Source: Aspidiotus rigidus (lineage: Eukaryota; Arthropoda; Insecta; Hemiptera; Diaspididae). From it: a stretch of DNA of 64,000 nucleotides. The first letter of the stretch is position 1. Every line of letters starts with the position of its first letter. Positions 38,601 through 50,600 of this stretch are shown piece after piece. The position numbers were made by a program, and so were the translations under genes. The stretch is taken from assembly GCA_035079385.1 (NCBI GenBank), contig JAVHKY010000001.1, positions 13,912,501 to 13,976,500 of the forward strand. Direction: 5' to 3'. The notes under the pieces were generated by a model, which was not told where the DNA came from, did not search any database, and saw only the letters and a list, made by a program, of their open reading frames with translations.

Positions 38601-41600
38601 GATTTTCGTTTGACATTTTTACTCTAAAATGAAAAGCGATTCGAAACTTGCACAGTTGAAAATGAGTCTTTGAACTGATTTGAGAAAAGAAGATCCCAGT
38701 ATTTTCACGAGAGCGTGTAGGTTTTTCAAGAATAGTTGTACCATGAGAAGATCGCTTCAATATCTGAAAAAATCATACTAATGGATAAGAAATTTTGTTG
38801 GTCGAGGATTTTTAGGAATCACTAACATCTCGATCTTTCCTATAATTTGTTGATTTTGCTTTTCTTTTAAACCTTTTCGACTGTTTGAATAATCCTTTTA
38901 TACTTTTTGTCCGGAATCTCTAGGTACCGTCAGTGTTTTGACCTTGAAGGAGAAACTGGTGGAGTAGTGGTCCGTGGTATTGGTACGGCCGTCAAATTGA
39001 ACAAATATAAACGTACCGACATTGCTTCTAGACACAGGTGAGGACAATTATACTACAAATATTTATAAGATTTCTTATGGAGGACGATACTGTAGGCACA
39101 ATGCTTCAAAAGTATGTTCACGCTAGTGATTAGCGATGCCTAGCGACTGCAGTTTTGCTCCTCTTTTAGAATTAGACTCATGCATTGAAAATTATCATAT
39201 AATATCACGAAGTTATTTCTTCTGTTCGTTTGCGATTTTTCTTCCTCTTAATCGCGTTACTTCTTCTTATAACCATGTACACAAATATGTAGTATGTTTA
39301 ATCCCGCTTTCAAAATCCCCAATCTGACAATAACTTCGGCCAGCGGCTACAACAGTACGGCACATAGCGACTCTTGCAGCGTTGTTTCTCTCTGCGATTC
39401 TGTCCAATCCGAAAATGTATTTGGCGATCTTGGACTGGATGATCGTTGGTCATTGTGCAGCTTTGCTAGCGGAACGAGCTGCAACAGCCGATGTACGTCC
39501 ATTGAAACACTGCTCGACCAGTCTAATCGTAAACCCGTCAAAAGCGGTTCCAAATTGTTGAGCGTTGCTCGCTATTTCACCTCGTCGCGACTTAAACGAA
39601 AATTGTCCTTGAAGAAAAAGCAAAAATCATTGTTGTCGCGGAAGTTCAGCGTGATAGATGAATACAAACAGAAAGGCAATCGTGGGTCCTTAACCTTTGA
39701 GTGGGCAAGTGTAGAAGAACCTGATGTCACTTGCAACCTGTTCGATGACGCTGAGCGTTATCGATCAAATTACCTGGACTACGAGTGTACGGGGAAGGAA
39801 ATTAAGAAACGCCAGAAGTCGATAGTTAGTGCCCCAGAGCCTGTTGACTACGGTAATCGTACCCTTGACGAGACGATTAGGGAAATAGAGATGTGTATCA
39901 TACCGAATGACGAAACTGACAATAAAGTTGTACAAGTCGAGCGCGGAGACTCGATCGAGTCAAGGGGATTGGTGACTGTCGAGAAAGTCATCGAAAATAC
40001 TCAAGCGTCAAAGCCATCGGTTAAAAATAAGAAATCAGAACCTCAAAATACCTCCACATCGGATGATCCCTCGCTAGAATCGATTGAAGTAAAGCCGACT
40101 AGAATTCGTCGGAGTAATTCTTTTGTCCAAGCAGTTAGTGATGAATCGTATGATGATCACTCAACTTCCGTACCCTCCTCTTACTCAGCCCTTGGAGTGG
40201 CACGCAGTCCTTCACCCAGACAATCAGTATCTTCTCTCGAATTGCGTGCAAGTCGTTCAAATTCCGTGTCCACGGATTCGGCCTTTACAGTGACGCACAG
40301 TCCTTCAGCTAGGCAATCAGTTTCTTCACTCGAGTTGCGTGTTAGTCGTTCTCCATCAGTCTGCCAAAGAGAATGCTGCTTAAGAAGGCATTCCACCAGA
40401 ATCGGTAGGTCGAACTCGTTTCTCTTGGCAGTTGGTGATGAGAACGAACATTTAGGTTCTTTGGATTCGATAAAAAGTAAAGATACCACCACCTCACCTC
40501 CGAAGCGAAGACCACTTTTAAGATCGAAATCTTTTATGAGCGACGATACTATCGATAACAACTCTTTAGATTCTATCTCAACAGTAATCCCGATGGCGAA
40601 AGACTGTTCAGACTCTCCAACGAGAATTCGAATAGCTGCAGTCAACGAAATAAGTGGAAACGATATAACGCGTTGCTCAACTCCCCCGATATCGGAGATG
40701 ACTCCTTATGTGCAGTCATCGAACGCTCAATCTGGTTTCGGGCACAATCTAGCGACGAAGCTTCGTCGAAATTACGTCGTCAACTATTCTTCAATCGCCG
40801 ATTCACCGGAAGTGCAGAAACTAATTAAAGAAAAACATCGCTCCGAATCGCGAGAGTTGGAGCTTGTGCCTCAGCCGGAATTAGCCGCGCCTCCCGACAT
40901 CGTTCTTCTTCCTCCCTCTCCTACTTCTCAATCGAGTCTTGATACTAACGTTCATATTTTGCCTGATATTAACGTTAGCGAGTGTAAAAACAATGATAGT
41001 GACCATCGTGATTGTCATGTTTTGATGAATGTAGACGAAGATAATCATAACATTTTGAGTGAAGCCTTAACACCTAGCCGCTTGTTTATGCATGCTAATC
41101 ACGGCCATAGGAATACGTCCGAAGGCGACAATAACGAAGAGGACGCTACTGCGGCTGTCACTGTCAAACGAGACGCAGTCGCGAATACAGACGCCGCCAA
41201 CAAGTCGCGAACCCTCAGCGAAACTAGCGTCAGTCTGAAAGGGAATGTGTCATCCAAAGGTGAGCTTTGTGAGTTTTTAGCCGGGGCAAGCTTGGAAAAT
41301 GAAATATTGTCGTCTCAAAACACTACGCAACAATTTTTGAAAATCAATGAAATAATTAAGAGGTCGTATCTAAAAGTATTTTTTGCGCTGAATTGAGAAC
41401 CGCTTGCGCCGTTTTTTCATAGCAGATCGCGTTTTCTTGTTATTATCTTGTTTAGTTGCCGCGCATTGTCGCGAGGCGAAGCGTTCCTTATCGGGCCTTG
41501 ATACTGCTATCGTTGATTGAAGCTTACGTCTCGCGACGATGCGCGACAATAACAAGAAACCGCGATCTGCTATCGAAAAACGGAACGCGGTTCTGAATTC

Positions 41601-44600
41601 AGCGCTAAAAATACTTTTAGATACGACCTCTTAAGTATTTCATTGATTTTCAAAAAAATGTTTGGTTGTTGTGTAGAGAAATTTTTGATGTCGTACCGCT
41701 CTGGGGTCATACTCTCTTTTCTCTCTTCTACAGATGTTGCCGTTCTGCAAGACAGCGTATCAGCCATTTTTAATTTTAGTGCTGATTACCGAGGATGTAA
41801 TGTCATCCATAAAGAGAATATCGAAATGATGGAATATCCATTCTTCACGCTATCTGTGTATCCGGAAGACTTTGTCGTGCATATTGGTATGTACACATTC
41901 TGGATCTATTTTTACTGCTTGTTGTTTTCGACTATTGCTGGTCCTGAGGTTCGTCCCTTCGTGCAAATGGTTGTACCAATCACTCGGGTGCACGCGAGAC
42001 TCTCTCCCTTGAGCATTCTTCTTGAAATCTAGCTCCGTGAGACAGTCCATGCATCAAAGTTGTTTTAACAGGGAACCTGTTTTATCGGAGGGTATTTTGA
42101 AGAAAAATGACGGGCGCCGGACATTGGGAGGCAAAACGTGGGACTTATAAAAATTTTTACCTCTGGGCTACATAATTATGATAGGAGGGGGACTTGGAAA
42201 AGTTTCTTCCTTCGAGCCATATATGATAGAAGGTGTTTCAGGCTAGTTCACTATAGATACTGTATATTAGGCCTAGTTAGTATAAGCTTAGTTATACTGC
42301 ATATCAAGCCTAATATAACGAAGGCTAAAATTCGAAATTTTTCAGGCTACATATTATAGACCTAGAATGGTATTTTAAGCTTAGTATAATGAAGGATAAG
42401 GTTTGACATTTTCCAGGCTGCTTCTTTTAGGCCTATTATAGTATATTAGGCCTATTATAATGAAGGCTAAAGTTCGAAATTTTTTAGACTACTTATTATA
42501 AGCCTAGTATAGTATATCAGACCCAGTATGATGTAGGCCAAAGTTTGAAATTTCTTAGGCTAGTTATTATAGGCCTAGTACGGTGCATTAGGCTTAGCAC
42601 AGGCCTAGAAGTATAGTGTATATTAGGCCCAGTATAATGAAGGCTGAAGTTTGAAATTCCTAGTATAACGAAGGCAAGCTATTTAGGAGCGAGAATACAC
42701 AATAGTGACGCCCATAAAACAGATTCCCTGTTTGCCTCAAGTAACAATGTTAATGAAGGCAACTCCGAGCGACTCACAAAGTGGGCTGTTTTTTACTTAC
42801 AACTGCTCTTTTCAGGTGGAACAGTTTCAGCAAGATCGGTGAAGTTACTCGGCCGCATATCAAATATTGAAGAGCCTGAAACGCGAGACGCGTGGTGGAC
42901 GGAAATTCGTGTCGAGATCAAATCCCATATGCGAGCATTGGCTTGCAACGCCGTTCTAAATTACACTGAAAATACTTCCATTTGGTAAGTTTGAAAGTTT
43001 CTCCACTCTCGGGGAGTGTATCGAATCAGAATAATTACTATTTATGTTTGATTTTGTAGCGATGAAATATGCGTCCTAAGTGCAACCGGTACCGCAGCGG
43101 TTGTGAAAATTTTCGATAGCGCTGCAAATGCGTTCACGCACGATGATTCCATCAGAGGTGTGAATCGGAATTCTGAATCCGAAGTAGAGGTTTGTTCTGT
43201 GTTTCATTGATCGTTACATTAGTTTTTTTTTTTGTTGTTTTCATATTTGAACGTAACTTTATCTAACTTCCCGCGGATAATTAACCATATTCATGGTGCG
43301 TTTCAATTGGTTTCTCAATAAAATTCTTCCAAAAATCTTGGGGCGATATTGGATCCATTGAAAGCTTCTTATGGAGTGGTGTTTAATTAGTTGAGGTTCA
43401 ATTTGATTTGGTAACTGATGCTGTTAATTTGAAATATAAAAACTGGTGTTCCAAAAGGGCCCCGAAAACCAAAAGCTTTCGCTTGGTCTGGGTAGGAAAG
43501 CGCTCTCCGGCTCACTAATGTTTCGTTGTTCTGAAAATCTCCACTACGCCTCCACTACGCGCATATTCGATTGGTAGGCTTATTGTCTGTTTTAAAGGGG
43601 AGTCGCTGTTACTTTAGGTGTATACATCCGGATGTGCCTAGAACAAACCTTATTCTTTAGCCAGAACAAACTTTGATATTTGTTTCTAGAGCTGTCTATT
43701 CAACGAGAGGTACTTTGACAAAATATTGATCTCGAACTGTGTATTCCGCTAAAACTTGTCCAAGGCATTCAGGCTATAGAGAGCGATATTTAGGTTAGGT
43801 AATAGAAAAATCTAAGCTAGTTAAGGGGATTTAGAAAATGTGATGGTAGGTGAAAGCTCTGGCCTACTCTAGAGACTTGCGAACGTGTCCAAAGTTTGAA
43901 AATGGGTATCCAAGGATTTGGTGAAGGGAAAGTGTTCCAAAAATCGACTAGAATTGACCAAAAACAACCATAATTGAACATACGTCAGACGCGTCTAATT
44001 GACGCCCAATGCAAAAAACGACCAAAATCAACCATAATTGGACATACATCAGACGCGGTTGATTGGCGCCCAATGCGTCTGACATATGTCTAGATTATGG
44101 TCATTTTTGGTAGTTTTTGGTCGATTCTGGTCAAATTTTGGAACAGTTCCCAATTGGCCCTATCACTACTCCCCTCGTATCATAGGTATATAACCAGAGA
44201 CCGGATTTCTCGGCAAAATGCCGAAAAAGTAAAAAATAAATGCCGAAATCGTCGTTTTTGCCGAATTTTAGAAGGAAAATGTATAAGTTTTAGCATTAAA
44301 TGACTCAAAAAATGCAAAAAAATGGTACTTTTTTCGTTATTGCCGAATAATGCCGAAAACTGAATTTTAGTGCCGAAAACTGAATTTTAGTGCCGAAAAT
44401 CTCCATCAAAAATGCCGAAAAATCCGGTCTCTGTATATAACTTAGAGGTCGAAATTATTCCAAGTCCCGCTTCTATCATACATACCTCGAGAGTAGAAAT
44501 TTTCCAAGTCCCCCCTTCCTCGCCGTAACGTCATCAACCTCGGACCGCCCACGCTCCCTCGCGGACAAAAATTTCCTGAATGTACGCCTCAATAAAAGGG

Positions 44601-47600
44601 ATAGCGTGTTCCCTGCTAAAAATCAAATTCAACCTGAAAGAAGTAGAATTAGCTTTCGTATTGTTCTAAGAAGAGGTCCGTTGTTTTCTTTGATGATGGT
44701 ATATTTTTCATGGAATTTGAAACGAGCTTTGAACTTTACAGAGGAAAGTGGCTTTGAAAGAATGACGAGCTGTGCTTGTAGACGAGGAGGTACTCAGATG
44801 AGAAAAGTTGGACAAGATTTTCACGTTATCGGGTGAGAATGTTTAGTTTAGAGGAGGGTCCAAGCAGGACAACAAAAACCTTGCTGCTCACTTCGTTCAC
44901 TGTTTGTTGGATCTCTTTTGTCAGCAACATTCATTGAGGCAAGCGAAGAACCTGATTTATCGGGGATTTTTTTCTCTCCATTGAGCGATTAGTTGGTCAA
45001 AATTCTTTTCATGCCCTTCCCTCAAACACAGCTCGAAAGTCTAAACATTTTAACATAGATATGTCTTAGAGCTAGCAGTCAGTCTGAGATTTGTTACGCG
45101 AAAACGACGTCATGAGTAACCTTGATCCACTTTAGGAACTTGAAAAAATTTCGATCTCCGCGTTTTTATTCCTAATGTGAATGGATTTCACTACGCTCTG
45201 GGTAAAATTTTGTCAAATTCCTAGATTAGGCCAAGGTCATTGATAGCATCACGTTACGCGTCTCGCACCCTAGGCCTAGGACTCATACATATCGAAAGAG
45301 AATTTGATTTACCATCATAAAGCCTGAACTGAAAGCAACTGACGAACAGAAGGGAAAAACAAGGTATTAAGATTAGCCAAACGAGAAATCGCGGTGTGAA
45401 TCATAAACCAGTTCAATCAGACCATCTTCCGGAATGTACGAGTTGAGTACAGTGATACCATCGGTGTTGAGATGACGCATTATCTCTATATGCTCGAGGG
45501 TAATGCGCTTCCGGTAAGAATTCTCCTTATGGAGGAGTTCGGATCCCTCGCGGAAGCTGTGGCCACTGTTTATTAAATGATCAGCAAAAGCTGACTTCCC
45601 TATGTGTCCCTTCTTCCAAGACTTCAGGTGCTCAGCTACACTAACTTTCATTTGGCGGCTGGTGTTACCAATATAAAAGCCTCCACAATCCTTACATTCC
45701 GAATTATAAACACTACTCCTCTCGTTAACGGGTATGGGGTCCTTCAGTCTCACAAACAACCTCTTGACTGTGGTAGGGTTGTAAAACGCCAAACGGGCGA
45801 AAGGCCCGACCCAATTGGAGGGAGAACTTCCCCAGGAAAGGGAGACTGATCCAACGCAACCGGCGATCACGGATCATGTCTCGGGGGAGGGAGGTGGTGG
45901 AATCAAGAATGCTCCTTGTAACTTTCCTCCGAACCATCACGTCGACTTTGACATTGACCCCATTCACTCTAGCCAGGTGTTTTATTGTGAGTAATTCTTT
46001 CTTGAAGGCAGACTGACTCAAAGGAATACGAGTCAGTCTGTGAACTAGGCTGTGAAAGGCAGCCATCTTATGAGCAACAAGACCGAACAAACCACCGTGG
46101 ACTAAAACATTGGTCGTAGTATCTTTCCTGTAAATTCCAAACTTATGGATACCGTCTATTATAGAGATCGATAAATCCAAAAAGTTAATGGAAAATACCC
46201 CTATTTCCAACGTAAATTTGATGGAAGGGTACCAGGAATTGAGATAACCTCAGAAACTCACCAAGGAGATCTGGGGGACCAGTCCAGGTACATAGCACGT
46301 CATCAACGTACCCATACCAATAGTGAATATGATTAAGTAACACCTGGTTCGAGGAAAAGAGGTCAAGTTCAAACTTAGACATGAAAATCTCGGAGATGAG
46401 AGAGCCTAAAGGTGATCCAATAGGGATCCCTACTTCATCAGGAAACTCGAAAAATTTTCTTTCAAATTTACAGTAGTTGGGGGACCAGTAAATATTCAGA
46501 AGATCGAAAAATTCATGAAGCTCATTGTGAGGGATGTTGGCTTTAACGAGTAGCTCACCCATACGCTGGATAGTAACAGCCTTAGAAATATTCGGGAACA
46601 AACCAACAACATCAAACGAGCAGATGGTCTTTCCCGGGGAAGACTTACACCCTTCAGGACGTCAGTTAAGGAGCCCGAATTCAAGATCGAATGAGGGGAT
46701 TCAAAATCAATGCGATTTTTGAACCAACGGTCCAGGAATTTGGCAAGGAGGTAGGTAGGAGAGGAGATGAAAGAAACAACGGCCCGCATCGAGGTATTGT
46801 TCTTATGCACTTTAGGCAGCCTGGAGAGGAGGGGGGATGTAGGGTTAGGAATAAGGAGGGCTTTTTTCAAAGCAAGAGTTTTGATAATAGCCTCACTCCT
46901 GTTGATGACACTCATAACATCTTTAACGTGCTTAGGGAAGCTGAAATCCTCGCTCTCTTTAGCACCACATTGCTGGAGGACTTCATGGACCTTGGAAGAA
47001 TAGGCGGATCTCTCCATCACCACAAAAGCATTGCCCTTGTCAGCCTTGGTGAAGATTAAATCTCCCTCCTTAATCTTCCTCTTTAAACCTTGAATCACTC
47101 CTCCCAATTTATCACTCATGCGAGCGAGGGAATTATTGTAGACTAATTCGGCACAAATTTTCTGGGTATTAAAACCAGGACCAATTTTAACAGCGAGATC
47201 CGCAACAACATTCGCCAAGGTTTCATCTTACTTGAGGGGAGGTAAACTGAATTTCAAACCTTTCTCAAGGAGGGCTGTTTCGTCTCGTATTAAACACTAC
47301 CTGACTATTATTTATGAGGGGGGGTGGATGGAATGTACAGGCGACAACACCGTCACTCACCCCTTCCTCAACCATATCATCGTTAACCGTCATTAGGGAG
47401 GAGAGCTTCTTATTTTTCCTCTCCTTCAACTTCGCCTCAAACTTCCGACACTTTTCATTGACGTCCCGCATAAAGTAATCAGGGTATGAAGTCATCGGTA
47501 GGGTACGTTTGGCAGTTTCCTTTTTAACTATGACATGTGTTCCTACAGATGCGGGTATGATCCAACAGGGGTTGAACAAATGTGTACTTCCATTCCCAAA

Positions 47601-50600
47601 AATGTTAAGTTGCGGTCTCTTTTTCAAAAAATAATCTCTAGTTTTTTCTACTTATTCTGTTCAATACACAAGTACATCCTGGTGAAAAAACTAGGATTTT
47701 TTTTAGAAAATTGGCATGCTTAAGCCTCAGAATAACCCCCACCAATACGATTATCCAAATATTCTACAGCCAAGTTCAATGAATTCATTTTTCTTTACAG
47801 TCCCGAGGAGATAGATTGACTCCCGAAGAAGCACCCAGCGTCAACTGTTCCATATATCACATTCCTTACAGAAAATCAAGTATACCGTTTCCAGTAAAAA
47901 TAAAAACCTGCGAATTATGCAAGTGAGTCTATTGATTTTGCGATGCCAACTCTCAAAATGTGTGCGCATTCTAATGATTCTTGTTCCCTGTTTCCAGGAA
48001 AGGATACGTAGCAGATGTGATGTTTGTGACAATCGAACCGCTCGAACGTATGCCAATTATTGGACAACCGGCGCTGGTCTACGCCTCTGCGTACCGCATG
48101 AAACGGGATTGCAAGAGCGAACTGAACGCTCGCGAAATTTCCGATGGCTTACCTTTCCTGGAATACGATCTCAATCGACAATTACTGAATAAATTAAAAA
48201 TGAAGGGCATGAATGCGATCTTCGGTTTAAATGTCAGTAGGTCAAATACGCGTACGATCATCCTGGTACAATGTAACAATATTAGTCTTATCAAATTACG
48301 TTTACAAATCTCAGGTCCAAGTGTCGATAGGTGAAAAAATGTTGTCGGCATACGCGACCGGCACAGCGGTGCTTCTATCCGCCCTACCACCGCCACCTGA
48401 ACTTACACTCGTCGCCCAAGGAAAGTGGCAGCATCCGACGTCCAAAAAGAAGCTGAACGACGTTCGCACACAAATTGAAGAAACTATTCGTAAAAATAAA
48501 TTGTATTACCAGTTAATAGAGGTTGGTTTTTCATTACAAATTTAATTTCACATGGCGAGCCTTATATAATAGATGCCGATTTGTCTTCAGCCCCAAACGG
48601 TAGCTGAAGCGTTGGCGAAGAATTCACAAGAATCAGATACGCTGGTTGTTTCTGAACAGAATTCCGCAGAAATGGAGTATTTTGCTGGTTCGAAACCGAC
48701 CTGTGTCATCGAGGTGAGTCAAAAGCCTAATGAAAAAAAATGAAATTTCGCTTTCCCTCATCATGGTCGTTTGATAATGACGTTTTCGTAGGTAGATGAC
48801 GAGGATGATCTAGAATCGCTTACGCAATTGATCGATCCGAATCCAGCTCAAGGTTTTTTCGTGTCGGCTACTGAAAGAGGGATTCTCGGCGCATTACAAT
48901 ACGTACCAAAGAAAAATATTCAGCTCTTCTTTCAAGTGCATCGGTATCGTATACCCAGTAATACGCCTCCCAGCGCGTTTAATAGACTGTTCCATCGAAT
49001 TATTCACGTATGTGTTTATGATAAAAACTTTTTTTCCACTTATGCCGAATATCTACAGAGAAAATTTTATTTTGTGAGAGCTAAAGCTGTATTTGTGGTC
49101 ATAGAAGTGAGATAAATTTATCGTCGAATTTCCTCCGATAGAATTACTCGTATTCAATTCCCGCAATATCGTCAAGTTATGGAGATTGAAAATCATTTTC
49201 TTTTATAGTCGTAATCTGACGTTTGTTATCGTAAAACTTGTTCGAATCTTTAAATTTTCGTCAAACTTGATAAGAGTAAAAAAAATTCGTGCGTTTGAAA
49301 TAATTTCTGAAAACGAGGAAAGTGCGATCTCGTCGTTCCTGTGTGGTGTCTGATGAGTCATGCTGATAAAACAATACGTCATTACAGTAGAGTACGAGTG
49401 CAGACGTACGTGTTCGTGGAGTGCGGAATTCAGCAATTTATTGTATGCGTGCACATGTGAGACATTTTAATATTATGAGGTTATAAGAATTATTTTCTCG
49501 CGATATTGTTGCTGCGGCAGAGTTTTTTTTGAACAGTATTCACCATTTTGTTGCTATCGGTGACTGCTCTTGCCTATCGTTGGGTAATTGTGTTCTGATG
49601 AACACAACATCCTTTTATATTATTGGGAAAATCTTATTCTAATTTGATACTTTCAAGAACTGTAGTCTTTAAAGATATCAAATCATTGTTTTATTGACTT
49701 TATTTTCTTACTGATTTCCCTCTCCTCTTCTTTAATTTCAGGCTATTATTTGTACAATGTCTGCCATCTGTACAAGATATCGACTCATTATGCTCAAAAA
49801 TTAGAGTCTCAAGGGGCACGATGGCTAGAGATTTATTGGCTGTATTACTTGAGGGATCGATTTTATGGGACCTCCTCCTCCCCTCCTTCTCGAGTACCCT
49901 CGTCTCAGTAAGAGGCCAAAGTACGAACCCACCCCCTCATGACCTAACGTACTTTGAAAAAATTCACGTTCCACCTTTATAAGTATGAGTATTGAGACCG
50001 TTGAACCTCTATTTTGAGTTTTTTTTTTTTTTTTTTTTCCAAGGATTAATTCTTTAGTCACACAACCGTATTTCGGAAGTAATATTGAAAAGATATCAAC
50101 TCTGCCATTGTAGGTAAATTTAAGAATTAATTTGTCCGGACGGAATGTAAATCATCATTGGACTTTTTCTTAAATTTTGGACGGCAGTGCCGGACATATT
50201 CTATTATCAATGCTCTATTTTGAGGTCTGTCACCATTGTAAACCGAAGAATCGAGGGTATTGGGGCCCTCCCTTCCCATTCTCCTCAAAATGATTGTGTA
50301 ATTTTCCAATAAATTTTTTTACGTTTCTATTTTTCGGTCATAACTTATGTTACTGTATTAAAAGATCTGTATAGTCAATATGACGTATCAAACATGATCC
50401 TCATTTTTTGTATTGTCGAAAACTTTTTAGATAGACGTATGAGTGCCACCAAAACTACAAAATTTGGTTCGTGGTTAGTAGAAAGTATCCGAAGTCGTGA
50501 ATGTTCTGTGGAAAATTTGGAAAAATTTCGTTGTCTATGAAAATTAACATTTTTATCATTCCTGTGTTCGCTGCAAAATATTTTCGTTTGTAACTGACTG

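Larger units (their letters stand above)
24554..38923. other. 14.4 kb intron 4 of C2CD5
   Basis: Donor GG|GTTTGT and acceptor CTCTAG|GTACC join codon-split Gly in VIG-YRQCFDLEG, matching the family. The intron carries an antisense zinc-finger gene (27034-28107), its inverted partial copy (29450-29880), two tandem duplications, and at least seven MITE or hairpin insertions. The stretch 37400-38900 holds repeat fragments and otherwise nothing recognisable. Confidence 0.8.

Noticed and set aside
49742..49803. Possible extra C2CD5 exon after an acceptor-like TTCAG
   Set aside because: Exon 15 at 50728 already continues the conserved sequence in phase from exon 14 (IIH to NTYMK, matching the family); adding this piece breaks it.
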